Below, one piece after another: positions 1 through 8,579 of a stretch of 64,000 nucleotides of DNA. Position 1 is the first letter of the stretch, and the number at the start of each line of letters is the position of its first letter. The translations under genes and the position numbers were made by a program. The stretch is taken from contig OZ244707.1 in assembly GCA_965218875.1 (NCBI GenBank), forward strand, positions 682,001-746,000, in the 5' to 3' direction. The notes below the pieces were generated by a model. The model had not been told where the DNA came from, did not search any database, and was given only the letters and a program-made list of their open reading frames with translations. The stretch comes from CBDCMJ01 sp965218875. GTDB lineage: Bacteria > Chloroflexota > Dehalococcoidia > Lucifugimonadales > UBA3495.

Positions 1-166
1 GCCACACGTGGTTGCCGCCTTTGATGTCTTCGGGCAGGTGCTCGAAGACGGGATAATCGGGGCCCGCCTCCAGCAACAACACGCTGACGCCGGGGTCATC
101 AGACAGGCGGGCGGCCAGGACGCAGCCGGCGGACCCGCCCCCGACGATTACGTAATCGTACTTCAT
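1..166 (-). CDS. GMC-type FAD-dependent oxidoreductase, N-terminal fragment
   Basis: The gene runs off the left edge, so only about the first 55 residues are present. They form an FAD-binding Rossmann start: YDYVIVGGGSAGCVLAARL, with GxGxxG-type glycines at residues 9-14, followed by an acidic strand end (LLLEAGP) that would hold the ribose. This pattern, including SAGCVLAARL, is typical of glucose-methanol-choline oxidoreductases such as choline dehydrogenase, which oxidise alcohols to aldehydes in the cytoplasm. The ATG has a clear GGAGAAGG ribosome site just upstream. The substrate cannot be told from this fragment. Confidence 0.8.
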   Translation of the reverse strand, partial: MKYDYVIVGGGSAGCVLAARLSDDPGVSVLLLEAGPDYPVFEHLPEDIKGGNHVW

Positions 167-250
167 TTACCTTCTCCGGTTGGCGGTTGAAACCCGGTTA
201 ACGATACCAGCCGACGGTCGGTTTCTCAAGCGCGGTCCCGGCTGTCCCGC

Positions 251-1482
251 CAGGACGATTGCAAAGTCAGGAGGCTAGTCCGTAGAGGCGATTGATGGTC
301 TGGGTTGGGCGAAAGGCGCAGGTTTTGGCTCGCAGGGGCAAGGACATCCGGGAAGGAAACCAGCCTTCCAGGCGCAGGGCGTTCAGCCCGGTGTTGACGA
401 GGGTGGCATATATCTCACCCAGGCCGGGACGGCGAAGTGTGTGGACGTCCTCATCCCAACTGCGGTCCTTCACGTGATGCAGGCTGTTCTCAACGCTCCA
501 GTGGTTGCGGAACGCCCGGAGCAGTTCTGCTGGGCCGCACTGCCGGGAACTCAGACTGGTCAGCAGATACCAGCGCTCCCGGCTTACCTCCCCGGTGGCT
601 ATAGCCACCGTCTCCTTCTCCACCATCACCCCCTGCCTCGCCCCGGGAAACTCCAACTCCTCCCGGATGTAGTCGGCCAGTACGTCATCAGTCCAGATCC
701 GCCGCCGCTCGATCACACCCGCTTTTTTTCCAGGGTCTCCGCCTGCGGCTCCTCCAGTTCCTCCCCGGCAAACCCGTCTTTTATTGCAGCCAGCGCCTCA
801 GGCTGGTTGCCCTTGATTCGCACCAGATAGTCCCGCCGGTGGCTGACTATGGCTCGGCACAAGTCCCGCTCCGCATACAGGGCGTCCATGGTCAGCAGCC
901 GCAGGCCAGGATAGTCCCCGAACAGCCGGCCCAGTTGTTCCCGCAACACCCCAGGTTCGTACCGCTTCTTCGACGCCGGCCACTGGGCTAAACACAACTT
1001 CAGGTCATGGGCCAGCACGTTCACCATCACCAGGGGATTCCCGTTGGCGTCCTCGGACTGCTTGGCCCACTTGCCGTCCACCGAGGCATTGAATTCCTGC
1101 TCCGCCACCACGTGGGACACCCAGCCGGTCAGGGCTCCCTGCAACTGCTCATAGGGCACCCCTGCCAGGGTGCGAGAGATGGTGGTGGCGTGGGGCGGAT
1201 GGTCCCGAACAAACCCCAGAGGCTCCCTCAGCCCCGGCCAGTGCATCTTGGCGAAGTGGGCGATGTGGGCCATGGTAGTCTGACCACAGACCAACCCCAG
1301 CAGGGTCAGACGCAGTACGGCTTGGAAGGGATGGCGGACTCCCCTGGCTCTCCTGGGGTCCGGCACTTGCTCCAAGCACTTGAACAGAGATTCCGCCGCC
1401 TCCATATCCTCACCCTCCCCTATCTCTTCTATCTCTTACCTGCCTTATATAAACCTCCTTCTCTGACTTTGCAATCGTCCTG
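251..1482 (-). mobile_element. ISAs1-family insertion sequence, copy A (1,232 bp)
   Basis: The ends are a perfect 20-bp inverted repeat, CAGGACGATTGCAAAGTCAG at 251-270 and its complement at 1463-1482. The element is flanked by a perfect 10-bp direct repeat, GCTGTCCCGC, at 241-250 and 1483-1492. Repeat length and the encoded transposase fit ISAs1. It lies between the GMC oxidoreductase and a CoA-transferase. A copy of the same length, encoding identical proteins, lies in the opposite orientation at 54720-55951, so transposition was recent. Confidence 0.95.
267..1405 (-). CDS. ISAs1-family transposase, two frames joined by a -1 frameshift (copy A)
   Basis: The first frame (1405-713, 230 residues) holds the N-terminal domain and two catalytic aspartates: Asp in SVDGKWAKQ and Asp in LTMDALYAE, followed by the family motif RIKGNQ. 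The second frame (716-267, 149 residues, GTG start) holds the third acidic residue in HWSVENSLHHV. Neither half has a full DDE triad. The frames meet at A_AAA_AAG (722-728), a canonical -1 slippage heptamer in the correct phase, followed 6 nt later by the first frame's TGA. Fusion gives about 378 residues, the usual length of the family. Because both copies share this arrangement, it looks like programmed frameshifting and not damage. Confidence 0.85.
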
Positions 1483-1568
1483 GCTGTCCCGCCGCTTCCA
1501 CTTCTGTTTTGAGGAGCCACCGGCTATACTTAGGCGGCCCACCACCGGGCCTGCCCAGGAGGACGGCC

Positions 1569-2813
1569 ATGGCGCCTGACCGAGCACCCCTGCAGTCCCA
1601 GCAGTTCGGCCCCTTGCAAGGGATCCGCATAGTCTCCACCGGCACCATCATTGCCCAGCCCTTCGCCGCCGCCATGGCCGCCGAAATGGGGGCCGAGGTG
1701 GTCCAAGTCGAACGTCCCGGCGTGGGGGACGTCTGGAGAGGCCTGGAGTTCCCCATCGACGGGCCGGACGGCGCCAAAGTTGCCGCGGGCTGGGTCCAGG
1801 ACCGGCGCAACACTCACCACGTCACCCTGGACCTGAGCGCTCCCGAGGGACGGGAGCTGTTCCTGCGGCTGGTCTCCGACGCCGACATCTGGATGGAAGC
1901 GTCCATTCCCGGGACCTACCCGGCGTGGGGCTTGGACGACGACACGGTCCTACAGGTCAATCCCCGCCTGGTAATCGCTCACGTGTCGGGCTACGGCCAG
2001 GACGGGGACCCCGGCTACCTGCGCCGGGCCTCCTACGATTTCATCGGACAAGCCTTTGGCGGCATGATGCACCTGACCGGCTTTGCAGAGCCCGAGCCTC
2101 CGGTGCGAGCGGCCCCCTGGATTGGCGACCGCATAACGTCCCTTTTCTGCCTGTGGTCGTGCCTGGCCGGCTACATCCACTCCCAGCGCACCGGGGAAGG
2201 GCAGGTAATCGACCTGTCCCAGTTCGAAGCCGTGCACCACATCCTGGCGGGCACCACGGTGGCCTACTACGAGCTGGGGCTGGAGCGGGGGCGTTCCGGC
2301 AACAAGGCGGGGCTGTTCCAGCCCTACGACGTGTTCAAGGCCCGGGACGGTTGGGTCATCGTCGCCGCCGTGGGCAGCGTCTTCGACCGGGTGTGCCGGG
2401 TGCTGGGCCTCGACCCTGCGGAGGAGCGCTGGGCCAACGCCCGCACCGACGTGGAGTCCGTCGAGGGCGTCGAGTTCGACGCCATCCTGCGCGGCTGGGT
2501 GGAGGAGCGGACGGTGGAGGAGGTGGTGGAGATCATGAACGCCGCCCAGGTGGCCTCCTGCCGCATCATGACGCCCAGGGACACCGCCGAGGACCCCCAC
2601 TACCGGGAGCGCGAGGTCCACGTCGAGTGGGAAGACGTGAACTTGGGCCGCAAGGTGAAGGGCAACGGCATCACTCCCAAGTTTTCCCGGACGCCGGGGA
2701 GGGTGTGGCGGGGCTCCGTGCCCCTGGGGTACGACAACGAAACGGTGTACGGCGGCCTGATGGGGTTGAAGGCCCAGGAATTGGCCCGGCTTCAGGATAA
2801 GGGCGTGATCTAG
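1569..2813 (+). CDS. CaiB/BaiF family (class III) CoA-transferase
   Basis: This 414-residue protein would move coenzyme A between carboxylic acids through an aspartyl-CoA thioester, in the cytoplasm. The N-terminus (LQGIRIVSTGTIIAQPFAA) and the strand AEVVQVERPG are the usual family start. The catalytic aspartate is probably Asp157 in SYDFIGQAFGG, and a GEGQVIDLSQFEA segment follows as expected. The ATG at 1569 sits 5-8 nt behind CAGGAGGA; an upstream in-frame ATG has no such site. The ISAs1 copy ends only 86 bp upstream, so the native promoter may have been displaced. The acid substrates are unknown. A second family member is at 59629-60816. Confidence 0.9.
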   Translation: MAPDRAPLQSQQFGPLQGIRIVSTGTIIAQPFAAAMAAEMGAEVVQVERPGVGDVWRGLEFPIDGPDGAKVAAGWVQDRRNTHHVTLDLSAPEGRELFLRLVSDADIWMEASIPGTYPAWGLDDDTVLQVNPRLVIAHVSGYGQDGDPGYLRRASYDFIGQAFGGMMHLTGFAEPEPPVRAAPWIGDRITSLFCLWSCLAGYIHSQRTGEGQVIDLSQFEAVHHILAGTTVAYYELGLERGRSGNKAGLFQPYDVFKARDGWVIVAAVGSVFDRVCRVLGLDPAEERWANARTDVESVEGVEFDAILRGWVEERTVEEVVEIMNAAQVASCRIMTPRDTAEDPHYREREVHVEWEDVNLGRKVKGNGITPKFSRTPGRVWRGSVPLGYDNETVYGGLMGLKAQELARLQDKGVI

Positions 2814-2924
2814 GACGGCGCCAAGCGGGTGCCGCTGCGTTACGTCCACGTCGGGATTCGAAGGCGCGGCGCAACCCCGGCCCCGCGGCCGGATAGGCCG
2901 ATAGCTTGATAGAAGGGGGAGACA

Positions 2925-3746
2925 GTGCCCGAGGCCCCCGACTTGGAGGTGGTCAAGGAGTTTCTCCGGCGGGAAGCGGCGGGACGCCGTATCGAGGCGG
3001 CCGCGGTCCCCAGGCCCACGGTGTTGCGCTCCCTGAGCGGTGACTTCGCCGGCGACGCTCCGGGCCGCGCTATCGAGGAGGTGCGCCGCCGGGGGAAGTT
3101 CCTCCTCATCGGCCTGTCGGGAGAGCGCTGGTTGGCCGTCAATCCCATGCTCACCGGGGCCCTGCAATACGGCGACAGCGGGGACCGCAGGCTCAAGAAG
3201 ACCTGCGTGGTACTGACCCTGGACCACGGGCGGGAGCTGCGCTACCTGGACGACAAGCAGATGGGCAAGGTGTATTACCTGGGAGAGGACCAGTGGGACC
3301 GGGTGCCCGCGCTGGAAGAGCAAGGGCCGGACGTTCTGGACGCCGTCCCGTTCGAGGAGTTCCGGTTGGGTCTCAAGCGGTTCCGGGGTGAGATAAAGGG
3401 GGTCCTAACCCGGGGCGCGTTCATCTCCGGCATTGGCAACGCCTACGCCGACGAGATCCTTTTTGCCGCCGGGCTCTCCCCTTTCCGAAAGTCCGGCTCC
3501 CTGAGCGAGGAGGAGTTGCGCCGCCTGCACGCCGCCGGGCCCCGGGTGGTGGAAGACGCCATCGAGGTGCTCCGGGGGCGGGTGGGCGACCGGATCCATC
3601 ACAAGATCAGGGACTTCCTCAAGGTGCATAACAAGGGCGGCGAGTCATGCCCCGGTTGCGGCGGTCACATTAGCCAACTAACGGCCAACCGGCGGATCAC
3701 CAGCTACTGCCGGCGGTGCCAGCCGGGCATGCTGCTCAAGAACTGA
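2925..3746 (+). CDS. Formamidopyrimidine-DNA glycosylase (Fpg/Nei family)
   Basis: A 273-residue base-excision repair enzyme that would remove oxidised purines or pyrimidines and nick the backbone. After the initiator Met, Pro2-Glu3 are the catalytic N-terminal proline and its glutamate. The lysine-bearing loop (residues about 57-60, RRRGKFLL), the helix-two-turn-helix (GAFISGIGNAYADEILFAA) and the C-terminal CPGCG...CRRCQ zinc finger follow in order. The start is GTG behind GGGGGAG. The opening MPEAPDLEV differs from the textbook Fpg MPELPEVE, so it may be a Nei-like or Chloroflexota-specific branch. It stands alone between CoA-transferase and esterase genes. Confidence 0.92.
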   Translation: MPEAPDLEVVKEFLRREAAGRRIEAAAVPRPTVLRSLSGDFAGDAPGRAIEEVRRRGKFLLIGLSGERWLAVNPMLTGALQYGDSGDRRLKKTCVVLTLDHGRELRYLDDKQMGKVYYLGEDQWDRVPALEEQGPDVLDAVPFEEFRLGLKRFRGEIKGVLTRGAFISGIGNAYADEILFAAGLSPFRKSGSLSEEELRRLHAAGPRVVEDAIEVLRGRVGDRIHHKIRDFLKVHNKGGESCPGCGGHISQLTANRRITSYCRRCQPGMLLKN

Positions 3747-3830
3747 GGCCCGCAGTCAACAGGTCCGGCGATATTGGTCCTGCTCTCAGAGCCGGACGGG
3801 AAGCAACACAAATAGTATCGGAGGGTAGCT

Positions 3831-4721
3831 ATGGCCAGTCCTGAGCTCGACACGGTTTTGCGGATGATCAATGAGTGGGGTGAAAACTTCGGGACCACCA
3901 TCGAGGACAACCGGTTGTCCTACGAGAAGCTGGTGGAGTCGTTCTCTTGGGACGAGGACGTGAAGACCGAAAGGGTGGGCGCCGGAAGCGCTCCCGCGGA
4001 GTGGATAGTGGCCCCGGAGGCCCAAGACGGGCGTGTCCTCCTCTACCTGCACGGCGGCGGATACGTCATGGGCTCCATGCGGACCCACCGGGTCATGCTG
4101 GCCTACCTCTCCCGGGCCGCCCGGGCCCGGGTGCTGGGCCTGGACTACCGCCTGGCCCCCGAATTCGCCTTTCCCGCCCAGGTGCACGATTCCATCGCCG
4201 CGTACCAGTGGCTGCTGAGCAACGGCACGGACCCCAAGAAAATCGTCATCGGCGGAGACTCGGCGGGCGGCGGCCTGATGCTAGCCACGCTGGTGGCCCT
4301 GCGCTACCTGGGAGAGCCCATGCCGGCGGCGGGAGTGGGCCTGTCCGTCTGGGTGGACATGGAGGCCACCGGAAAGACCTTCACCACCAACGCCGAGGTG
4401 GACCCGCTGGTGCAGAGGGACCTGATCTTGGGTATAGCCGGCATGTATCTGGGCGGCAAGGACCCCCGGGCGCCTTTGGCGTCGCCGATCCACGCCGACC
4501 TGACCGGCCTGCCGCCCCTGCTGCTGCAGGTGGGTTCCATAGAGACCCTGCTGGACGACTCCAACGAGCTGGCCGGCAGGGCCAGGGCCGCCGGCGTGGA
4601 GGTCGAGGTCGAGGTCTGGGACGACATGCCCCACGTGTGGCAGGGCTTCGCCCCCATTCTGCCCGAAGCGCAGCAGGCCATCGGGAAGATCGGGGAGTTC
4701 ATTCAACAGCATACCTCCTGA
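3831..4721 (+). CDS. Alpha/beta hydrolase, hormone-sensitive-lipase (HSL) type esterase
   Basis: A 296-residue carboxylesterase. HGGG at about residues 74-77 forms the oxyanion hole; GDSAGG at about 142-147 carries the nucleophile Ser; the acid is probably in TLLDDS and the histidine is in DMPHVW near the C-terminus. These elements in this order define the HSL (family IV) esterases, which hydrolyse short-chain esters. No signal peptide is visible, so it is cytoplasmic. The ATG follows GGAGGGTAGCT. It is monocistronic, with a strong hairpin just downstream. The natural substrate is unknown. Confidence 0.92.
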   Translation: MASPELDTVLRMINEWGENFGTTIEDNRLSYEKLVESFSWDEDVKTERVGAGSAPAEWIVAPEAQDGRVLLYLHGGGYVMGSMRTHRVMLAYLSRAARARVLGLDYRLAPEFAFPAQVHDSIAAYQWLLSNGTDPKKIVIGGDSAGGGLMLATLVALRYLGEPMPAAGVGLSVWVDMEATGKTFTTNAEVDPLVQRDLILGIAGMYLGGKDPRAPLASPIHADLTGLPPLLLQVGSIETLLDDSNELAGRARAAGVEVEVEVWDDMPHVWQGFAPILPEAQQAIGKIGEFIQQHTS

Positions 4722-4748
4722 ACCGGAGCCCACTGCCGGAGAAGCCAA

Positions 4749-4778
4749 GGGCGCGGCGGGGCTGGCCCCGCCGCGCCC
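4749..4778 (+). terminator. GC-rich hairpin after the esterase gene
   Basis: GGGCGCGGCGGGGC and its exact complement are separated by two bases, giving a 14-bp palindrome 28 nt after the esterase stop. No U-run follows, so it may be an intrinsic terminator of weak type or only an mRNA-stabilising stem. Confidence 0.6.
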
Positions 4779-4929
4779 CTCCCTGTTGAACCCGTCGCCA
4801 TCTTTCCCCACTTAAGGCGCTTTCCCGCCGCCGCCGGGGCGCCTATGCCCCACCCGGAACTCTCGGTCCGCCCTGCATCACCCAGGCCGCCGGCCACGGC
4901 ACGGTTATCGGCCCGTAATTGGAAGAAGT

Positions 4930-5216
4930 ATAAAAATCGGCTAAATAATAGCCGTGAAAGTCATTGACAGGCGCTGCGCCCTGCGGCTAAGTTCAGTACA
5001 GGCCTCGATACGAAACGTCGAGGCAGTGCGAGGCTGGACCTCCGAAGGATGGGGCCGCTCAACAATCGTTCCAGTTGGGCCCATCGATCCGAGGGACCCA
5101 AAGTCTCTCGGGTAGCCGCCGCAGCAAGGGACTTGGTCCCTCCCACCGGCCGGCATGACCGGCGACATTGGGGGTGACAGCTCAAACACCCGGTCGGGGG
5201 ATGAGGGAGGGTTGAC
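4930..5216 (+). promoter_or_regulatory. Long structured leader upstream of a small zinc-ribbon gene
   Basis: About 290 bases without a convincing open frame hold a run of local inverted repeats on the plus strand. These are CGGCT/AGCCG near 4938, CCTCGA/TCGAGG near 5003-5023, ATGGG/GCCCAT arms around 5048-5083, CCGAGGGA/TCTCTCGG near 5088-5112, and AGGGAC/GTCCCT near 5127-5141. The succession of stems directly before an ATG looks like a cis-acting RNA leader. I matched it by eye against the common riboswitch and T-box cores and recognised none. An AT-rich stretch (TATAAAAAT, 4928-4936) at its head could be the promoter. Confidence 0.45.
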
Positions 5217-5450
5217 ATGACGACCACCCAGGAGATAAGCCAGGCAGGGTCCGAGACAGGGGCGTCCGTTGGTTGCCGCCACCACTGGCTCATCGAGGCG
5301 GCCAACGGACCGGTCAGCCGGGGCGTGTGCCGCAACTGCCTGGAGTCCCGGGAGTTCCGAAACTCCGTGGTGGGCAATGAAAAAGAGCCCGCGGACCTCT
5401 CCCTTGCTCTGGAGCCGGTGGCTGGTGGGATAGCCGAGGCGGCGGCTTAA
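5217..5450 (+). CDS. Small zinc-ribbon-like protein
   Basis: A 77-residue protein with the conserved-looking core GCRHHWLIEAANGPVSRGVC followed by RNCLESREFRNS. The CxHHW and CRNC pair could bind one zinc ion. I recall short proteins with this pattern in Chloroflexota and Actinobacteria, but no function is established. The ATG follows GAGGGAGGG. The long structured leader before it suggests post-transcriptional control. A CGGCACC/GGTGCCG hairpin (5457-5473) follows the stop without a U-run. Confidence 0.65.
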   Translation: MTTTQEISQAGSETGASVGCRHHWLIEAANGPVSRGVCRNCLESREFRNSVVGNEKEPADLSLALEPVAGGIAEAAA

Positions 5451-5619
5451 CCCCGCCGGCACCCTGGGTGCCGACCCCAGCCCGCCTGTCTCCCCAAGCT
5501 CGTTGCCCATCCCCATTCATCCTTCCAACACGGCTGCCGTCGACCACTCCGGCGTGTGGTAAGATTGCCGGAGGCGGCCACCGGCGCCGTACCGCAAGCC
5601 CAATGAGGTCCGGAGACCC

Positions 5620-7347
5620 ATGGCTGACGCAAAAGCCCCCGGAGCCCCCGACGCGTCGCAATTCCCGTCTCAATTCCAAGAGGCGAGACGAGCGTACCAG
5701 CAAACCCTGGCCGACGCCGCGGCGCGGCAGGCAAAGCCCGGGGACCGGCCGGGGGCCGAGGACCAGCCTGCTCCCGGTTCCAGCTTCGACGCCGCCCCCA
5801 AGGCCCTCTACGGGCCCGACGACGTCGCCGAGGTTGACTACCTAAGAGACCTGGGATTTCCCGGTGACTACCCCTTCACCCGGGGCATCCGCTCCGACAT
5901 GTACCGCGGCCGCCTGTGGACCATGCGCCAGTACGCCGGTTTCGACACCGTCGAGGAGACCAACGGCCGGTTCCGGCGGCTGCTCCAGCAGGGCCTCACC
6001 GGTATGAACGTGGCCTTCGACCTGCCCACCCAGCTTGGCATGGACCCGGACCATCCCCAGGCTGCCGGGGAAGTGGGGAAGGTAGGCATTTCCTGCCCCT
6101 CCGTCCTGCAGATGCAAAGCCTGTTCGAGGGGCTCCCCCTGGAAAAAGTCACGCCTTCCCTCACGGTCAACGCCGCCGCCCAGTCCGTGCTCTCGATGTA
6201 CCTGGTGACGGCGCAGGACCGCGGCGTGCCGCCGGAGCAAATCGGCGGCACCACGCAGAACGACATCCTCAAAGAGTTCATTGCCCGCGGCAACTACGTG
6301 TTTTCGCCGGGCCCCTCGCTCAGGATGACCGTGGACCTCTTCGAGTACTGCGTCGGCCACCTGCCCCGGTGGAACTTCATCAACATCTGCGGGTATCACG
6401 TGCGGGAGGCCGGGGCCACGCTGGTGCAGGAGTTGGCCTTCGCCTTCGCCAACGCCCGCGCCTACCTGGACGAGGCGTTGTCCAGGGGCCTGGCGATAGA
6501 CGACTTCGCCCCTCGCATAGCCTTCAACTTCGCCGTGTTCAACAACGTATTGGAAGAGGTCGCCAAGTTCCGGGCGGCCCGCAGGCTCTGGGCCCGGCTG
6601 CTCAAGGAACGGTATGGGGCCAAGAACCCCCGCTCTATGACCTTTAGGACCGGCGCGGGCAGCGGCGGCAGCACCCTCATGGCGCAGCAGCCGGAGAACA
6701 ACATCGTCCGGGTGACGCTGCACACCGTCATCGCCGCCATGGCTGGGGTGCAGTCGATGCACACCGCGTCCATGGACGAGGCCTACGCCCTGCCCTCGGA
6801 GGACGCGGCCACGCTGGCCCTCCGCACCCAGCAGATAGTCGCCTTCGAAAGCGGCCTGGCGGAGGTGATCGACCCACTGGGCGGTTCCTACTGTGTCGAA
6901 TCCCTCACCGGCCGTATCGAGGAGGAGGTCGAGGCGTACCTGCAGCGCATCGACGCCCAGGGCGGAATGCTGCGGGCCATCGAGACCGGCTGGGTGGTCC
7001 GGGAGATCGACGAGGCCGCCCACCAGTTCCAGCGGGAGGTGGAGAGGCAGGAACGGGTCATCGTGGGAGTAAACCGTTTCACCACCGAGCCCCCGCGGCC
7101 CTTCGCCCTGCACCAGCCCGACCCGCGAGTGGCCCTGGAGGCCCAGGCCCAACTGGAAGACCTGCGGAGAGGACGGGACCCGGCGGCGTGGTCCAGGCGC
7201 TTGAAGGACCTGGAGGCCGCCGCCCGCGGCGGCGAAAACCTCATGCCCTACACCCTGGAGGCCATCCGGTCCAAGGCCACCGTGGGGGAAGTCTGCGAAG
7301 TGTTGCGCCGGGTCTTTGGGGAGTGGCGGGCGCCCACGACGGTCTGA
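5620..7347 (+). CDS. Methylmalonyl-CoA mutase family, large (catalytic) subunit
   Basis: The 575-residue protein covers the TIM-barrel substrate-binding part of acyl-CoA mutases, which isomerise methylmalonyl-CoA and succinyl-CoA (or isobutyryl/butyryl-CoA) with adenosylcobalamin. Visible motifs are PFTRGIRSDMYRGRLWTMRQ, FDLPTQLGMDPDHP, GGTTQNDILKEF, FRTGAGSGGSTL and IDPLGGSYCVESLT. The Tyr of RQYAGF fits a methylmalonyl-type pocket, but this is weak evidence. The DxHxxG cobalamin domain is absent and no small subunit follows, so a partner must be encoded elsewhere. The first 60 residues are a low-complexity Ala/Pro/Gln leader. ATG at 5620. Confidence 0.92.
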   Translation: MADAKAPGAPDASQFPSQFQEARRAYQQTLADAAARQAKPGDRPGAEDQPAPGSSFDAAPKALYGPDDVAEVDYLRDLGFPGDYPFTRGIRSDMYRGRLWTMRQYAGFDTVEETNGRFRRLLQQGLTGMNVAFDLPTQLGMDPDHPQAAGEVGKVGISCPSVLQMQSLFEGLPLEKVTPSLTVNAAAQSVLSMYLVTAQDRGVPPEQIGGTTQNDILKEFIARGNYVFSPGPSLRMTVDLFEYCVGHLPRWNFINICGYHVREAGATLVQELAFAFANARAYLDEALSRGLAIDDFAPRIAFNFAVFNNVLEEVAKFRAARRLWARLLKERYGAKNPRSMTFRTGAGSGGSTLMAQQPENNIVRVTLHTVIAAMAGVQSMHTASMDEAYALPSEDAATLALRTQQIVAFESGLAEVIDPLGGSYCVESLTGRIEEEVEAYLQRIDAQGGMLRAIETGWVVREIDEAAHQFQREVERQERVIVGVNRFTTEPPRPFALHQPDPRVALEAQAQLEDLRRGRDPAAWSRRLKDLEAAARGGENLMPYTLEAIRSKATVGEVCEVLRRVFGEWRAPTTV

Positions 7348-7409
7348 CCCATCCGGCGCGGCGATAGGACCGCCCGAGGACCCAATACCCGCGAGCTAGG
7401 GAGACAAGC

Positions 7410-8378
7410 ATGACTCAGGAACCGCAACTGCTGCTGGACATGTACCGGAGAATGGTCACCATCCGGGCTTTCGACCGCCGGGCCGTGGAGGAGTTTCACG
7501 CCGGCAACATCCCCGGGGTGGTGCACGCCTACATCGGCGAGGAGGCGGTGGCGGTGGGCGTCTGCTCCGCCCTGCGGCGGGAGGACCGCATCACCAGCAC
7601 ACACCGGGGACACGGCCACACCATCGCCAAGGGCGCGGAGCTCAAGCCGATGATGGCGGAGCTCTTCGGCCGGAGCAACGGCTACTGCCTGGGCAAGGGC
7701 GGCTCCATGCACATCGCCGACTTCAGCGTGGGAATGCTGGGCGCCAACGGCATAGTGGGGGCCGGCCTGCCCATCGCCACCGGCGCCGCGCTGGCCGCGA
7801 AGCTGGAGGGAGGCGACCGGGTTGCCGTGTGCTTCTTTGGCGACGGGGCCTCCAACGAGGGAGCGTTTCACAGCTCCCTGAACCTGGCGTCCATCTGGAA
7901 GCTGCCCGTCATCTTCGTGTGTGAGAACAACGGGTGGGCGGTGTCGGTGCCTTCCACCTACGCTCTTTCGGTGGAGGACGTGGCGGTCCGGGCCGTGAGC
8001 TACGACATACCCGGAGTGACGGTGGACGGCTCCGACGTGACGGCGGTGCTGGAGGCGGCCCGGCAGGCGGTGGCCCGGGCCCGGGCTGGTGAGGGCCCCA
8101 CCCTGCTGGAGTGCAAGACCCAGCGCTGGCGCATCCACTCGGAGCAGCGGGGAGATCCCGAAGACCCCCGGCCCCAGGACGCCAAGGAGTTGGCGGCCCA
8201 GCACGATCCCATAGCGGAGTTCTCCCGCCGCCTGCACGAGCAGGGCCTGGCCGACACCCCGGCGCTGCGGCGGATAGACCAAGAAGTGGAGGCGGCCATC
8301 GAAGAGGCCATAGAATATGCCAAGAACAGCCCGCTGCCCCGGCCGGAAGACGCGCTGCTGAACGTTTTCTCGGCGTGA
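7410..8378 (+). CDS. Thiamine-dependent 2-oxoacid (or acetoin) dehydrogenase E1, alpha subunit
   Basis: A 322-residue E1 alpha subunit that binds thiamine diphosphate and decarboxylates a 2-oxoacid or acetoin. The ThDP motif is FFGDGASNEGAFHSSLNLA, and HRGHGH (about residue 67) and GKGGSMH are the conserved active-site segments. The beta subunit follows after about 200 bp. No E2 or E3 gene is adjacent, so the complex type (pyruvate, branched-chain or acetoin) cannot be set. A short GAGCTAGGGAG site precedes the ATG. It lies after the mutase gene, consistent with a propionate or branched-chain theme. Confidence 0.92.
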   Translation: MTQEPQLLLDMYRRMVTIRAFDRRAVEEFHAGNIPGVVHAYIGEEAVAVGVCSALRREDRITSTHRGHGHTIAKGAELKPMMAELFGRSNGYCLGKGGSMHIADFSVGMLGANGIVGAGLPIATGAALAAKLEGGDRVAVCFFGDGASNEGAFHSSLNLASIWKLPVIFVCENNGWAVSVPSTYALSVEDVAVRAVSYDIPGVTVDGSDVTAVLEAARQAVARARAGEGPTLLECKTQRWRIHSEQRGDPEDPRPQDAKELAAQHDPIAEFSRRLHEQGLADTPALRRIDQEVEAAIEEAIEYAKNSPLPRPEDALLNVFSA

Positions 8379-8579
8379 CACAGGCTTGCGGGTCCGTATT
8401 CAGGCCGCCGGACCGGCCCGCCCAACGGCCGTCCTCCCAACCCTATGGCCGTCGGTCCGAACGACTGGAGTCCCACTATTGAGCCCGCGGCCCGGGCGGT
8501 AGACGCCCTGCCGGAAGTCATCTGACGGCATAGGTTTGGACGGTACTGAGTCCCGACGCGACACAGGCGGAGAAGGACC

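Noticed and set aside
713..716. ISAs1 transposase as a pseudogene split by a frameshift error
   Set aside because: Both copies have the same arrangement, and a correctly phased A_AAA_AAG heptamer lies at the junction, so programmed frameshifting is the better reading.
1950..3323. Long minus-strand frame of 457 codons
   Set aside because: It runs opposite to the CoA-transferase and Fpg genes, both with clear motifs; its product is low-complexity His/Gly/Leu-rich, typical of antisense frames in G+C-rich genes.
4930..5216. Known riboswitch or T-box
   Set aside because: I looked for glycine, TPP, SAM, cobalamin, c-di-GMP, ydaO, guanidine and T-box core sequences and found none; left as unassigned.
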